Shown here: in pieces, positions 9,723 to 18,108 of the stretch
How the letters are laid out: the number at the start of each line of letters is the position of its first letter
Numbering within the stretch: the stretch's first letter is position 1
The notes under the pieces: generated by a model
What the model was told of the DNA's origin: nothing
The model's database searches: none
What the model saw: only the letters and a program-made list of their open reading frames with translations
Origin: Salegentibacter echinorum
GTDB lineage: Bacteria > Bacteroidota > Bacteroidia > Flavobacteriales > Flavobacteriaceae
Direction: 5' to 3'
Length of the DNA: 51,367 nucleotides
NCBI RefSeq assembly: GCF_900129445.1
Contig: NZ_FQVT01000019.1
Location: forward strand, 1-51,367
Made by a program: the position numbers and the translations under genes

Positions 9723-10505
9723 TTAGGAAGCTTTAGATTTTTTCTTTTTATCCAGGCTATCTTTCAATTTTGCCATAAGGTCTTTAGCCTCGGTTGGCTT
9801 ATCCTCATACTTTTGGGGTTTTGGCTTTTTACCGGTCTTCTTGGATTCAATAATTTTCATTAATTGATCATTATACACATCTTTATATTTATCGGGTTTA
9901 AAGTTTGTGGAATATTGATCGATTAAAGAAACGGCCATATCTACTTCTTTTTTTGCTACTTTGGTTTTTGGAAGTTTTAAGTCTTTTGTTTCCCTTATTT
10001 CATCGGCAAATCTAATCACGTGTAAAACCAGGGCATTATCAAAAACACCAACCAGACTTAAATGCTCCTTTTGGCGCATTACGAATGTCGCTACTCCCAG
10101 TTTTTTAGTCTTTTTTAATGCATTGCGCAACAAATTGTAAGATTTCCCGCCTTCTTTTTGCGGTTCCAGAAAGTAGGGTTTTTTATAAAGTACATCGGCT
10201 ACCTCATCTTCTTCCACAAATTCCTCAATATCTATGGTTTTACTTTTTTTGAGGTTAGCATTTTCAAAATCCTCCTTTTCTAGGACGGTATATTCTTCAT
10301 CCTCCTCCTTCCTATATCCCTTTACAATATCCTTCCATTCTACTTCCCTACCTGTATCTTCATTGATACGTTTATACCGAATGCGCGCGTTATCATGACG
10401 ATCTAGCATATCCAAATCCAGTTTTCTGCTTTCTGAAGCCGAATATAATTTTACCGGGATAGAAACCAGGCCAAAGCTAATAGAGCCGTTCCAAATAGAT
10501 CTCAT
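9723..10505 (-). CDS. ku: Ku DNA end-binding protein
   Basis: A 260-aa homodimeric Ku that threads onto broken DNA ends and recruits LigD. The N-terminus MRSIWNGSISFGLVSIPVKLY is the family hallmark, followed by the beta-barrel core (YRKEEDEEYTVLEKEDFE). The C-terminal 50 residues are lysine-rich (PKPQKYEDKPTEAKD and KKKKS), as in many bacterial Ku proteins, where this tail binds DNA or LigD. It lies between the 82-aa gene and ligD with gaps of 1 and 2 bases, a strong sign of translational coupling. Confidence 0.95.
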   Translation of the reverse strand: MRSIWNGSISFGLVSIPVKLYSASESRKLDLDMLDRHDNARIRYKRINEDTGREVEWKDIVKGYRKEEDEEYTVLEKEDFENANLKKSKTIDIEEFVEEDEVADVLYKKPYFLEPQKEGGKSYNLLRNALKKTKKLGVATFVMRQKEHLSLVGVFDNALVLHVIRFADEIRETKDLKLPKTKVAKKEVDMAVSLIDQYSTNFKPDKYKDVYNDQLMKIIESKKTGKKPKPQKYEDKPTEAKDLMAKLKDSLDKKKKSKAS

Positions 10506-10506
10506 A

Positions 10507-10755
10507 TTAGTGGTTTCTAAGTGCTTTTATCAACTCATCTTTATCCATATCGCTTCTTCCTTCAATGCCAATTTCCTGAGCTTTTTCATAAAGTTCTTCC
10601 CTGGTCCTTTCTTCATATTTATCGGCTTTTCCGCCTTTTTTACCAGATTTGGGATCGTTTGCGATTCGGGCCGCTTTAGATTTGCTCATTCCCTCATCTC
10701 GTAATTCTTCGTACTGTTCATCATTTTTAATTGATGATCCATGATCTTTAGCCAT
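10507..10755 (-). CDS. 82-aa Rho_N/SAP-like protein in the NHEJ operon
   Basis: A small, highly charged soluble protein. Residues 1-45 (GSSIKNDEQYEELRDEGMSK, then KAARIAND) resemble the DUF7218 type; residues about 50-80 (EERTREELYEKAQEIGIEGR, then DELIKALR) match the Rho N-terminal/SAP-like helix-extended-helix fold, which often binds nucleic acid. The gene is first in the operon and ends one base before ku. A near-consensus -7 box (TAACTTTA, one mismatch, at 10795-10788) lies upstream. The context suggests an accessory DNA-binding role in end joining; this is inference. Confidence 0.75.
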   Translation of the reverse strand: MAKDHGSSIKNDEQYEELRDEGMSKSKAARIANDPKSGKKGGKADKYEERTREELYEKAQEIGIEGRSDMDKDELIKALRNH

Positions 10756-10936
10756 AATATTTAATTTTAGTGATTAATTAATCTATCTAAAGTTAAAGAA
10801 TTATTGACTTATTAAAGTTGAAGTTTTGTTAAAGCGCACAATTCAGATCATTAATATGTGCTTTTAGTGCGGGTTATTCCAATTTGGCAACAAGTTAAAA
10901 AACATCGTGCTTCAAATAAAATCACCTTTTATTTTC

Positions 10937-10963
10937 ATATATCGAGATTTATAGATATATTTG
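10937..10963 (+). promoter_or_regulatory. arsR promoter and overlapping operator
   Basis: The -7 box TATATTTG (10956-10963) fits TAnnTTTG exactly and ends 4 bases before the start codon, implying a very short or leaderless mRNA. It overlaps a dyad with arms ATATATC (10937-10943) and GATATAT (10954-10960). A closely similar sequence in inverse orientation precedes the next gene, so this is a likely autoregulatory ArsR operator. Confidence 0.55.
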
Positions 10964-10967
10964 TAAT

Positions 10968-11270
10968 ATGAATTTGAGAAAAGCCACAGAAATTGGAAAA
11001 TGCTTGTCTAATGAAACCAGAGTGCAAATAATGGAATGGCTAAAAAAACCAGAAATAAACTTTCCACCACATGAAACATTGAAACATTTTAACGATGGTG
11101 TTTGTGTTACTTACATTCAAGAAAAAGCCGGACTTTCTCAATCCACGATTTCAACCTATTTAACCAATATGGAAAAATGCGGATTATTAATTTCTACTAG
11201 ACACGGAAAATGGTCTTATTTAAAAAGAAACGAAAAAACAATTAAAGAATATATAAACTTTATCATCTAA
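10968..11270 (+). CDS. ArsR-family winged-helix regulator
   Basis: A 100-aa transcription factor. The N-terminal helices (GKCLSNETRVQIMEWLKKP) are the ArsR opening, and the recognition helix-turn-helix is EKAGLSQSTISTYLTNMEKCGLL, followed by a beta wing (ISTRHGKWSYLKRNEK). Typical metal ligand pairs such as CxC in the recognition helix are absent, so it may sense a small molecule or redox state rather than arsenic. Two cysteines (in GKCLSNE and DGVCVTY) plus one in EKCGLL could be redox sensors. The downstream dehydrogenase on the same strand is the probable target. Confidence 0.8.
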   Translation: MNLRKATEIGKCLSNETRVQIMEWLKKPEINFPPHETLKHFNDGVCVTYIQEKAGLSQSTISTYLTNMEKCGLLISTRHGKWSYLKRNEKTIKEYINFII

Positions 11271-11280
11271 AAAAAAATTA

Positions 11281-11308
11281 ATTTAATACATCTATATTTC
11301 GCGATATA
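11281..11308. promoter_or_regulatory. Second ArsR operator-like site
   Basis: Read on the minus strand this segment contains TATATCG, GA, TATAGAT and TATT in the same order and spacing as the site before arsR (10939-10962), with five differing positions over about 24. The plus strand has TATATTTC, one mismatch from a -7 box, so repressor binding would block transcription toward the dehydrogenase. Confidence 0.5.
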
Positions 11309-11315
11309 ACAAACT

Positions 11316-11435
11316 ATAAAAAAAGTATTTGGCATATTAGGTTGGTCGGGTTCAGGATTGATAATTCTTACGTATGCCCTTTTGCTTCTTCAAAAGGAAA
11401 AACGCAAATGCTATAAAAATAAATGTTTAACTTAA
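11316..11435 (+). pseudogene. Possible small membrane-protein gene that lacks an ATG start
   Basis: The frame reads KKVFGILGWSGSGLIILTYA, then LLLLQKEKRKC, and stops at 11435: a plausible single hydrophobic helix with a lysine-rich C-flank, 39 codons if read from the ATA at 11316. The codon where ATG would be expected (before AAA AAA GTA) is ATA. It lies between the operator and the dehydrogenase start. It could be a decayed small gene, a rare non-ATG start, or chance. Confidence 0.3.
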
Positions 11436-11445
11436 AATAAATAAT

Positions 11446-12048
11446 ATGAAAATTTTAGTAATAGGAGGAAATGGAACGATAGGAAAAAAAGTCTCTTCAC
11501 ACTTTAAAAAAGACAATGAAGTTTTAATCGCAGGTCGAACAAGCGGAGATGTAACTTTAGATCTTGCCGATAGTAATTCGATTAGAAAAATGTTTGAGAA
11601 AACAGGAAAGTTAGATGCAATTATTTGTATTGCTGGAGAAGCTAAATGGGCTTATTTTGACGAACTAACCGAAGACGATTATTATATTGGTTTAAAAAGT
11701 AAACTTATGGGGCAAGTAAATCTTGTAAGAATTGGAAAGGAATTTTTAAACCCAAAAGGTTCAATTACGCTTACCACAGGCATTTTGGCAGATGAACCAG
11801 TAGCCCAAACAACGAGTGCAGCAATGGTAAACGGTGGCATTCACAGTTTTGTAAAAGCGGTAGTTTTGGAAATGGAAAACAATTTGAGAATAAATGCAGT
11901 TTCTTCAGATATGGTAGAGGATGCCTATGAAAAATATAAGGACGTTTTTCCTGGTCATAATCCAGTACCGATGGACAAAGTAATTAATGCTTATGTAAAA
12001 AGCGTAAAAGGAAAAGTTAACGGACAAATTATTAGTGTGAGTGCATAA
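11446..12048 (+). CDS. Short-chain dehydrogenase-like protein lacking the usual Tyr
   Basis: A 200-aa Rossmann-fold protein. The nucleotide-binding motif GGNGTIGKK is at residues 7-15, IICIAGEA corresponds to the NAG block, and TLTTGIL is the active-site strand. The classical YxxxK is not present: the expected position reads TTSAAMVNGGIHSFVKA, as in a short subgroup of the superfamily (PRK07578-like). It may therefore use a different mechanism, bind nucleotide without classical catalysis, or reduce a particular substrate. It is downstream of arsR and a matching operator, so it is probably repressed by that regulator. Confidence 0.75.
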   Translation: MKILVIGGNGTIGKKVSSHFKKDNEVLIAGRTSGDVTLDLADSNSIRKMFEKTGKLDAIICIAGEAKWAYFDELTEDDYYIGLKSKLMGQVNLVRIGKEFLNPKGSITLTTGILADEPVAQTTSAAMVNGGIHSFVKAVVLEMENNLRINAVSSDMVEDAYEKYKDVFPGHNPVPMDKVINAYVKSVKGKVNGQIISVSA

Positions 12049-12159
12049 AAAGCCAGTTGTCCTACTTTTTGTCTTAACGGCGGGCAGGATTGCAAGGATG
12101 CTAAAAAACAAGTTCGGCAGACAGAATTATACCTACAAGGCCGAAGAAAGACCCTGTAG

Positions 12160-12200
12160 GATATCCCAAGCTGCAAAGGTTTATAATCCTTGCAGAAATG
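12160..12200. repeat. Degenerate intergenic palindrome
   Basis: CTGCAAAGG and CCTTGCAG surround a short AT centre (about 12172-12196). The arms are imperfect. It resembles in style the better preserved palindrome at 20149-20179. Nothing else is recognisable in 12049-12241. Confidence 0.3.
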
Positions 12201-12241
12201 CTAAATGTCGTGAGCCTTTACTTAAAGAAACAAAATTACTT

Positions 12242-14656
12242 TTACCTCTTTTCCCTTAATTCCTGTATTTGTGCTTCTACTTGAGCTTTAGTACCAATAA
12301 AAGTTTTTTGTTGCACTTTGGTTTCGCCTTTTCTCGTGGTGGTTATCCTCACTTTAGCCTGGGTTTCACCATCTTCCGAAGTCATATTTACCTGGAAACT
12401 TTCTGACAAATCTTCAGAGGAAATATTCTCAATATCCACAGAGGTTTCTTCTGTTGCCGCGGTGGTATGCCCGCCAAGAATAGGCGCGATTACCAATCCA
12501 ATTAAACAGGTAAGTTTAATTAAGATATTCATAGAAGGTCCAGAGGTATCCTTAAAAGGATCACCAACGGTATCGCCGGTTACTGCGGCCTTGTGAGCTT
12601 CAGAACCTTTATAGGTCATTTCCCCATTAATCATTACCCCGGCTTCAAAGGATTTCTTGGCGTTGTCCCAGGCACCGCCGGCATTATTTTGAAAGATTGC
12701 CCAAAGTACTCCGCTTACCGTTACCCCGGCCATATAACCACCAAGCATTTCAGCAATAAGCACATTTTCATAACCAAATAACATAGGAAGTAACGCGATC
12801 GCGATTGGAAAACCTATAGTAAGTACCCCGGGCAATAACATCTCTTTTAAGGCCGCCTGGGTAGAAATCTCTACACATTTATCGTATTGTGGTTTAGCCT
12901 TGCCTTCCATAATCCCGGGAATGTTTTTAAACTGTCGTCTAACTTCCTCTACCATTTTCATGGCCGCTTTTCCCACAGATTTCATTGCTAATGCCGAAAA
13001 AACAACCGGGACCATTCCCCCAATAAACAACATCGCTAAAACCGGAGCTTTAAAAATATTAATTCCGTCGATTCCCGTAAAGGTTACGTAAGCCGCAAAA
13101 AGCGCGAGGGAAGTCAATGCTGCTGAAGCAATGGCAAATCCTTTCCCGGTAGCCGCGGTAGTATTTCCTACGGAATCTAAAATATCTGTACGCTCCCTAA
13201 CCTCTGCAGGGAGTTCGCTCATTTCAGCAATTCATCCGGCATTATCGGCAATTGGTCCAAAAGCATCTATGGCCAATTGCATCGCGGTGGTAGCCATCAT
13301 TGCCGAAGCAGCCAAAGCAACACCATAAAATCCTGCGAAAGCATAAGATGCCCAAATAGCCAAAGCAAACAATAATACAGAGAGAAAGGTGGAAATCATC
13401 CCTGTAGCAAGACCGGCAATTATATTGGTACCCGCACCGGTACTGGAATTTTGCACAATAGAGAGGACCGGTTTTTTACCAAGGCCTGTGTAAAATTCGG
13501 TCACCGCTGAAATTACACCACCAACAACAATCCCTACCAAACAGGCATAAAATACCCTAATGGAATTTATATTCATATATTCAAAACCTTCGGCACCGCC
13601 AACAAAGAAGCCCATAGTAAGCGTTTCTTTTGGCAGCATCCAGATTACGAGAAAATAACTGGAAATCGCAACCAGGATTATGGCCGTCCAGTTTCCAATG
13701 TTCAAGGCTTTTTGGACTTCGGCTTCTTTGGCCGAATTACTACTAATTTTCACCAGCATTGTTCCTATTATGGAAATAATAATCCCGGCACCGGCAATAG
13801 CCATAGGTAATAAAATAGGGCCAATTCCGCCGAAACCTTCTTCCACGATATTACCGCCCATATCCTCAATAATATAATTTCCTAATACCATGGCGGCGAG
13901 AACGGTGGCTACATAACTTCCGAAGAGATCGGCTCCCATTCCTGCAACATCCCCTACATTATCTCCCACATTATCGGCGATAGTTGCCGGGTTTCTGGGG
14001 TCATCTTCAGGAATTCCTGCTTCTACTTTTCCAACCAGGTCGGCACCAACATCGGCCGCTTTTGTATAAATTCCCCCTCCTACACGGGCAAAAAGGGCAA
14101 TAGATTCTGCGCCCAGTGAAAAACCGGCAAGCGTCTCCAGGACTACCGTCATTTGATTAGTATTGGTCCATTCCCCACCCATAAAATATTGATAAAAAAG
14201 GATAAAGAATACGGTTAGGCCCAAAACTGCCAATCCTGCTACGCCAAGTCCCATAACCGTACCACCGCCAAAGGATACTTTTAAAGCTTGTGGCAGAGAA
14301 CTTCTTGCTGCTTGAGTTGTACGTACATTAGTTTGTGTGGCAATTTTCATCCCCATATTTCCGGCCAGGGCAGAGAAAAAAGCTCCAAATATAAAAGCTA
14401 CAATAATAAGATAATGCGTAGTAGGGACTACATAAGCGATGGCAGCCAAAGCAATGCTGGCTCCAACCACAAACAAACTTAACAACCTATACTCTGCATT
14501 TAAAAAGGCAAGGGCGCCTTCGTAGATGTGAGAAGAAATTTCTTTCATCTTTCCGTCCCCTGCATCCTGTTTCATCACCCAGGATCTTTTAGCCCACATA
14601 AAAAGCAATCCCAGAACTGCAAGGATTGCCGGCACATAAATCATTATTGACTCCAT
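12242..14656 (-). pseudogene. hppA: K+-dependent membrane pyrophosphatase interrupted by TGA
   Basis: The locus reads as one 804-residue ion-pumping pyrophosphatase (PPi hydrolysis coupled to H+ and/or Na+ export) with one in-frame TGA at codon 475. The N-terminal part (474 codons, to 13232) has the substrate motif DVGADLVGKVE at residues 202-212 and many membrane helices. The C-terminal part continues in the same frame; ATG at codon 479 could restart translation (12242-13222). The TGA replaces the second Gly of the invariant DNAGGIAEM, a one-base GGA to TGA change. Ala501 and Gly504 in [10 protein letters not shown] mark the K+-dependent subfamily. No other frameshift or stop is seen, so this is a recent nonsense mutation, a sequence error, or a two-part product. 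Confidence 0.85.
13232..13234 (-). other. In-frame TGA within hppA
   Basis: The minus strand reads GAT AAT GCC GGA TGA ATT GCT GAA ATG. The family has GGI at GGA-TGA-ATT, so TGA stands for Gly. TGA is used as a normal stop elsewhere in the window (for example at 48978-48980), so the code itself is standard. Confidence 0.9.
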
Positions 14657-14960
14657 ATTAATTGTTAAGTTTTAGTTAATACAGCTAATTTAGTGAAATC
14701 AATAACAAATAAAAAAGCAATAACCTTTTAAGATTATTGCTTTTTTATATTTATTTTTTATCAGTATTTTTTCTTATAAAATTAAGAAAATCTAAATTTG
14801 ACCTCAAAAGCTTCAAAAACTATGAGTTCTTTTTAGTAAGTACTTATTGTCCTGGATTTAAGACAGAATAAAATTTTATAAACGATACTACTATTTACGG
14901 ATATTGATTTTATCCTTATCGCAAGATTTTTTTTCAGAAAAAATTAATTACGATTATTAT
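14657..14960. other. Intergenic region between ppa and hppA
   Basis: It holds one strong terminator-like hairpin (14711-14746) and otherwise AT-rich sequence. No gene is visible. Because the hairpin lies between the two pyrophosphatase genes, they are probably separate transcription units. Confidence 0.5.
14711..14746 (-). terminator. Rho-independent terminator after ppa
   Basis: AAAAAAGCAATAA (14711-14723) and TTATTGCTTTTTT (14734-14746) form a perfect 13-bp stem with A and T flanks, so it could work in both directions. On the minus strand it lies downstream of the soluble pyrophosphatase gene. Confidence 0.7.
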
Positions 14961-15482
14961 TTAATGCGGATTAATTCCAAACTGACCCTTATCGCCGTCA
15001 AATTCTTCAAAACGCTGCACACATTCCTTGATAATTTTCCTGGCATCAGAAGCATCGCCCCAGCCACCTACATCTACTTTCTTTTTTTCCAGATCTTTAT
15101 ATACCTTAAAGAAATGCTCAATTTCTTTAATCATATGTCCGTTTAATTCCTTTAGGTCGTTTAACCGGTTCCAAATAGGATCTGATACCGGAACACAAAT
15201 AATTTTTTCATCCGGCCCTTTTTCATCGGCCATGTGGAAAACACCAATTGGCTTCACTTCCATTACCACACCGGGAAAAGTAGGCTCGCTCACCAACACC
15301 AAAACATCTAAAGGATCACTGTCTTGCGCAAGGGTATCTGGTATAAACCCGTAATCTGCGGGGTACATCATTGAAGAGAAAATCATTCTATCGTAACGAA
15401 CTTTCTTCAATTCAAAATCGTACTCATATTTGTTTCTACTCCCCTTTGGGATTTCTATTAATACATCAAAAGTATCTGACAT
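14961..15482 (-). CDS. ppa: Soluble inorganic pyrophosphatase, family I
   Basis: A 173-aa cytosolic Mg-dependent enzyme that hydrolyses pyrophosphate to two phosphates and pulls biosynthetic reactions forward. The signature DSDPLDV (DxDPxD) supplies catalytic aspartates; IPKGSRNKYEYD and YPADYGFIPDT are the other active-site blocks. Length is normal for the family. It lies upstream of the interrupted membrane pyrophosphatase, on the same strand, so the cell keeps a cytosolic route for pyrophosphate removal. A consensus -7 box is at 15519-15512. Confidence 0.95.
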   Translation of the reverse strand: MSDTFDVLIEIPKGSRNKYEYDFELKKVRYDRMIFSSMMYPADYGFIPDTLAQDSDPLDVLVLVSEPTFPGVVMEVKPIGVFHMADEKGPDEKIICVPVSDPIWNRLNDLKELNGHMIKEIEHFFKVYKDLEKKKVDVGGWGDASDARKIIKECVQRFEEFDGDKGQFGINPH

Positions 15483-15511
15483 CTTCTTTTATTTTTCACA
15501 ATTAAGGGCGG

Positions 15512-15519
15512 CAAATATA
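15512..15519 (-). promoter_or_regulatory. -7 promoter box of ppa
   Basis: The minus strand reads TATATTTG, an exact TAnnTTTG match, 30 bases before the ppa start. No TTG is seen at the usual spacing upstream. Confidence 0.5.
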
Positions 15520-15545
15520 GTGAAATTAGGATTTAAAACCCCGCT

Positions 15546-18038
15546 TTAAAAATGAAATCCGAAAGCAGCGGTAAACGCAAAATTTCTGGAGTCTGGGATA
15601 TTGCGATAATTCCCTCTAAAATGTGCTTTAAAACTTAAAAACCTCAATATATTACCTACACCCACATTATATTCAAAGTATGGTTCTTTACTAGGTGCGC
15701 GCAGGGTTAACCCCGATGCATCCAATCTTTTATTTTCTTCGGAAATCTCTCCCCAAACGGCCCTTACCCCTACTAATTCCCGCAAATTAAGCTCCCTTAA
15801 CAGGGGAATACGAGCAAAAAACCTTCCGTTGAAGTTGTGGTTAAAATGTGCTGAAACATAAGTATCGGTCACAAATTCGTAAAAATCGAGTACGGGAAAC
15901 GAATTGTACATCGCAAAGAACGTTTGGTTTCCCGGCACTACATTTAACAGTCCCAGTGGTACTTCTCCAAAAGTTTTTCCTGCTTCTAAACTGGCAGTGG
16001 CGCGTCCAAAACCTCCTATTAATAACGGCTGATTGTAAAAGAACTGTAATTTTTTATAATCAAAATCACTGTTTAACACGTTCTTTAAGCCCAAACTATA
16101 ATTTACAAAAAACGTGGGAAACTCATCTTCATTGTTCACACTTCGCTCCACTCCAAAACCGGTTGTTTCACGCCCGGGGGTATAGGTGAGCATGGTAGAA
16201 ATTTCAGCTTGTTTTATGGTTGAGGCCGTGGTGGTTCGACTTTCATTGGTATAATAATCTAAACTAAACTCTGGCGAAGCCGAACTAATTTCGCGGTAGG
16301 AAGCACCTATTCGGAATTTAAAATTATACCAGGGATTAATAGACAAATTGAATGTGGAAAGCTCCAGGTTACTCAATTTATTATTATCGCCTACACTTAC
16401 CAGGCCAGAGGAAGCGAGGCTTCTACCTAAAACATCGGTAGAATTGGTGAGACTGGAACCCAGTTGTTCAATATCATTTCTCCTTCCTCCAGAAATAATA
16501 AGCCTGGATTTGGGATCTAAAAGCCATTTTCCAGAAATGCCATATTTATAGGTTTCATCCCTAAATCCATAGGCAACATAGCCTTCAATTCGCCAGGGAT
16601 CGTGTTGGCCAAAATAGGTGCGAGCTCCAAGCCGCAATCTAAAACCTTCAACTTCATTATAATCGAACATCGAATAAGCTGGGCCAAAATCCCATCCATT
16701 AAACTCTACGTAGCCAGATTCAAAAAAAGTAGCTATATCATATATTCTATTAAAAGCAGAGACATTGGTTAGACTATCCAACATCGTATAAATCCCCTCC
16801 TCTTCATCATTTAATTTCTCCAGGCGGTTCTCTGCCCAAAAATCCTGATCTCTAGAATAAACATCTTCATTAAAATTGTACTGGCGTTTAGTATAAAAAC
16901 TCCTGTCTTTTTTTTCGTTAAACTTGTATTCATCAAAAACCTGGGTTCGTTTTGCATAAACCCCTCGCGCATCTTCCTTCTTAAACAGAGTAAAGTTGGC
17001 CTGAAAATAATCCCTGGTCATTAAAAATAAGGAATCGTTAAGCACTTTAAATTCCTGCTCTATATAAAGATCGTTTACCCAATTTATATTAGCATCTCTG
17101 GAAGCTTCCAGGTTAATATCTTTTACCGCCCAGGTGGTATCGTTAACCCAAAAATCACCCTTAAAAGTAAGCTCATTTTCCCGGCGCGGGTAATATATAA
17201 TATTGTAACACCATTTATCATCTATATAAGCACTATCGCTAAGCACATAATTGTAATTGTTAATCCCGGTGGTAGAAAGCGGACTCACAAAACTCTTATC
17301 GAATACTTTTATGTAGTTATTGTAAACATTGTACTCATCGTAAATTCCTTTTACCGCCGCTATCAAATTCTGATTTTGCTCAAATCCCGAGTTTTTATTT
17401 CCTACCAGATCTTCTCGCTTCTGGTTCATTTCATTATCGCCATAAACCTTATAGACAGATTCGTTTATAAAAACAGGCAAATAAGTGCTCCCCGAAAATT
17501 TATTGGTATCGGCATATTCAAAAATAAATTCCATCCCGTTAAATATGGGGTTTTCAATAACCGTACTATCTATTTCATTGAGATCAAATTCCAGTTTTTC
17601 ATACTTTCGGTATTGATATTGTTTAAAGGCAGAAACCCCATTGGAACGTTTATTTTCCCAAATTTTTCGAAGGATATCTATCGCGGGGTTATTCTTTTTG
17701 GAAGTTTTTCCACGCACAATACGCACTTCCCCCAGTGATTCTGCTTCCTCCTGCAAAACAATTTCCATTTCTAAATTTACTTTCTCCTGAAGCGGGATAA
17801 TCTTCGTCTTATAACCCAAAAAAGAAACTTTTAATTCAGAATAACTGGCATCACTCTGCAAATAAAATTTACCGTTTTCATTAGAAGTGGTCCCCTCGGT
17901 AGATTTATTAAATATCACATTTACAAAGGGAAGCACCTCCCCATTGGAGTCTTTTATCTTACCTCCTACTTTAGTTTGCGCAAAGAGCATTGAGCAAAAT
18001 AACAGGCAAAATAGACTTAAGAAAACAGGTTTTATCAT
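15546..18038 (-). CDS. Outer-membrane DUF5686/carboxypeptidase-regulatory-like protein
   Basis: An 830-aa protein with a signal peptide (residues 1-20, cleavage near LFAQ). Residues about 22-105 are a CarboxypepD_reg-like Ig fold (GKIKDSNGEVLPFVNVIF, then TSNENGKFYL), as found at the front of TonB-dependent transporters. The remainder fits DUF5686, a beta-rich outer-membrane barrel family; the C-terminus ends in Phe (AAFGFHF), typical for barrel assembly. There is no TonB plug domain, so it is not a classical transporter. Function is unknown. It follows the terminator of pdhB and is probably transcribed separately. Confidence 0.8.
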   Translation of the reverse strand: MIKPVFLSLFCLLFCSMLFAQTKVGGKIKDSNGEVLPFVNVIFNKSTEGTTSNENGKFYLQSDASYSELKVSFLGYKTKIIPLQEKVNLEMEIVLQEEAESLGEVRIVRGKTSKKNNPAIDILRKIWENKRSNGVSAFKQYQYRKYEKLEFDLNEIDSTVIENPIFNGMEFIFEYADTNKFSGSTYLPVFINESVYKVYGDNEMNQKREDLVGNKNSGFEQNQNLIAAVKGIYDEYNVYNNYIKVFDKSFVSPLSTTGINNYNYVLSDSAYIDDKWCYNIIYYPRRENELTFKGDFWVNDTTWAVKDINLEASRDANINWVNDLYIEQEFKVLNDSLFLMTRDYFQANFTLFKKEDARGVYAKRTQVFDEYKFNEKKDRSFYTKRQYNFNEDVYSRDQDFWAENRLEKLNDEEEGIYTMLDSLTNVSAFNRIYDIATFFESGYVEFNGWDFGPAYSMFDYNEVEGFRLRLGARTYFGQHDPWRIEGYVAYGFRDETYKYGISGKWLLDPKSRLIISGGRRNDIEQLGSSLTNSTDVLGRSLASSGLVSVGDNNKLSNLELSTFNLSINPWYNFKFRIGASYREISSASPEFSLDYYTNESRTTTASTIKQAEISTMLTYTPGRETTGFGVERSVNNEDEFPTFFVNYSLGLKNVLNSDFDYKKLQFFYNQPLLIGGFGRATASLEAGKTFGEVPLGLLNVVPGNQTFFAMYNSFPVLDFYEFVTDTYVSAHFNHNFNGRFFARIPLLRELNLRELVGVRAVWGEISEENKRLDASGLTLRAPSKEPYFEYNVGVGNILRFLSFKAHFRGNYRNIPDSRNFAFTAAFGFHF

Positions 18039-18050
18039 CGGTTTAGAGCA

Positions 18051-18086
18051 AAAAAAACTTCATTAGACCTCGGCCTAATGAAGTTT
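18051..18086 (-). terminator. Rho-independent terminator of pdhB
   Basis: AAACTTCATTAG (18055-18066) and CTAATGAAGTTT (18075-18086) form a perfect 12-bp stem. On the minus strand a run of T follows, 23 bases past the pdhB stop. Confidence 0.85.
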
Positions 18087-18108
18087 CAAAAGTATAAGGA
18101 TTTCTCCT

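Noticed and set aside
12318-13328. Several frames on the plus strand opposite the pyrophosphatase
   Set aside because: They are antisense shadows of a conserved membrane protein with low-complexity translations.
12242-14656. Alternative genetic code or selenocysteine to explain the TGA
   Set aside because: TGA is a normal stop for another gene here (48978-48980), the family has Gly not Cys at this site, and no SECIS-like hairpin was recognised.
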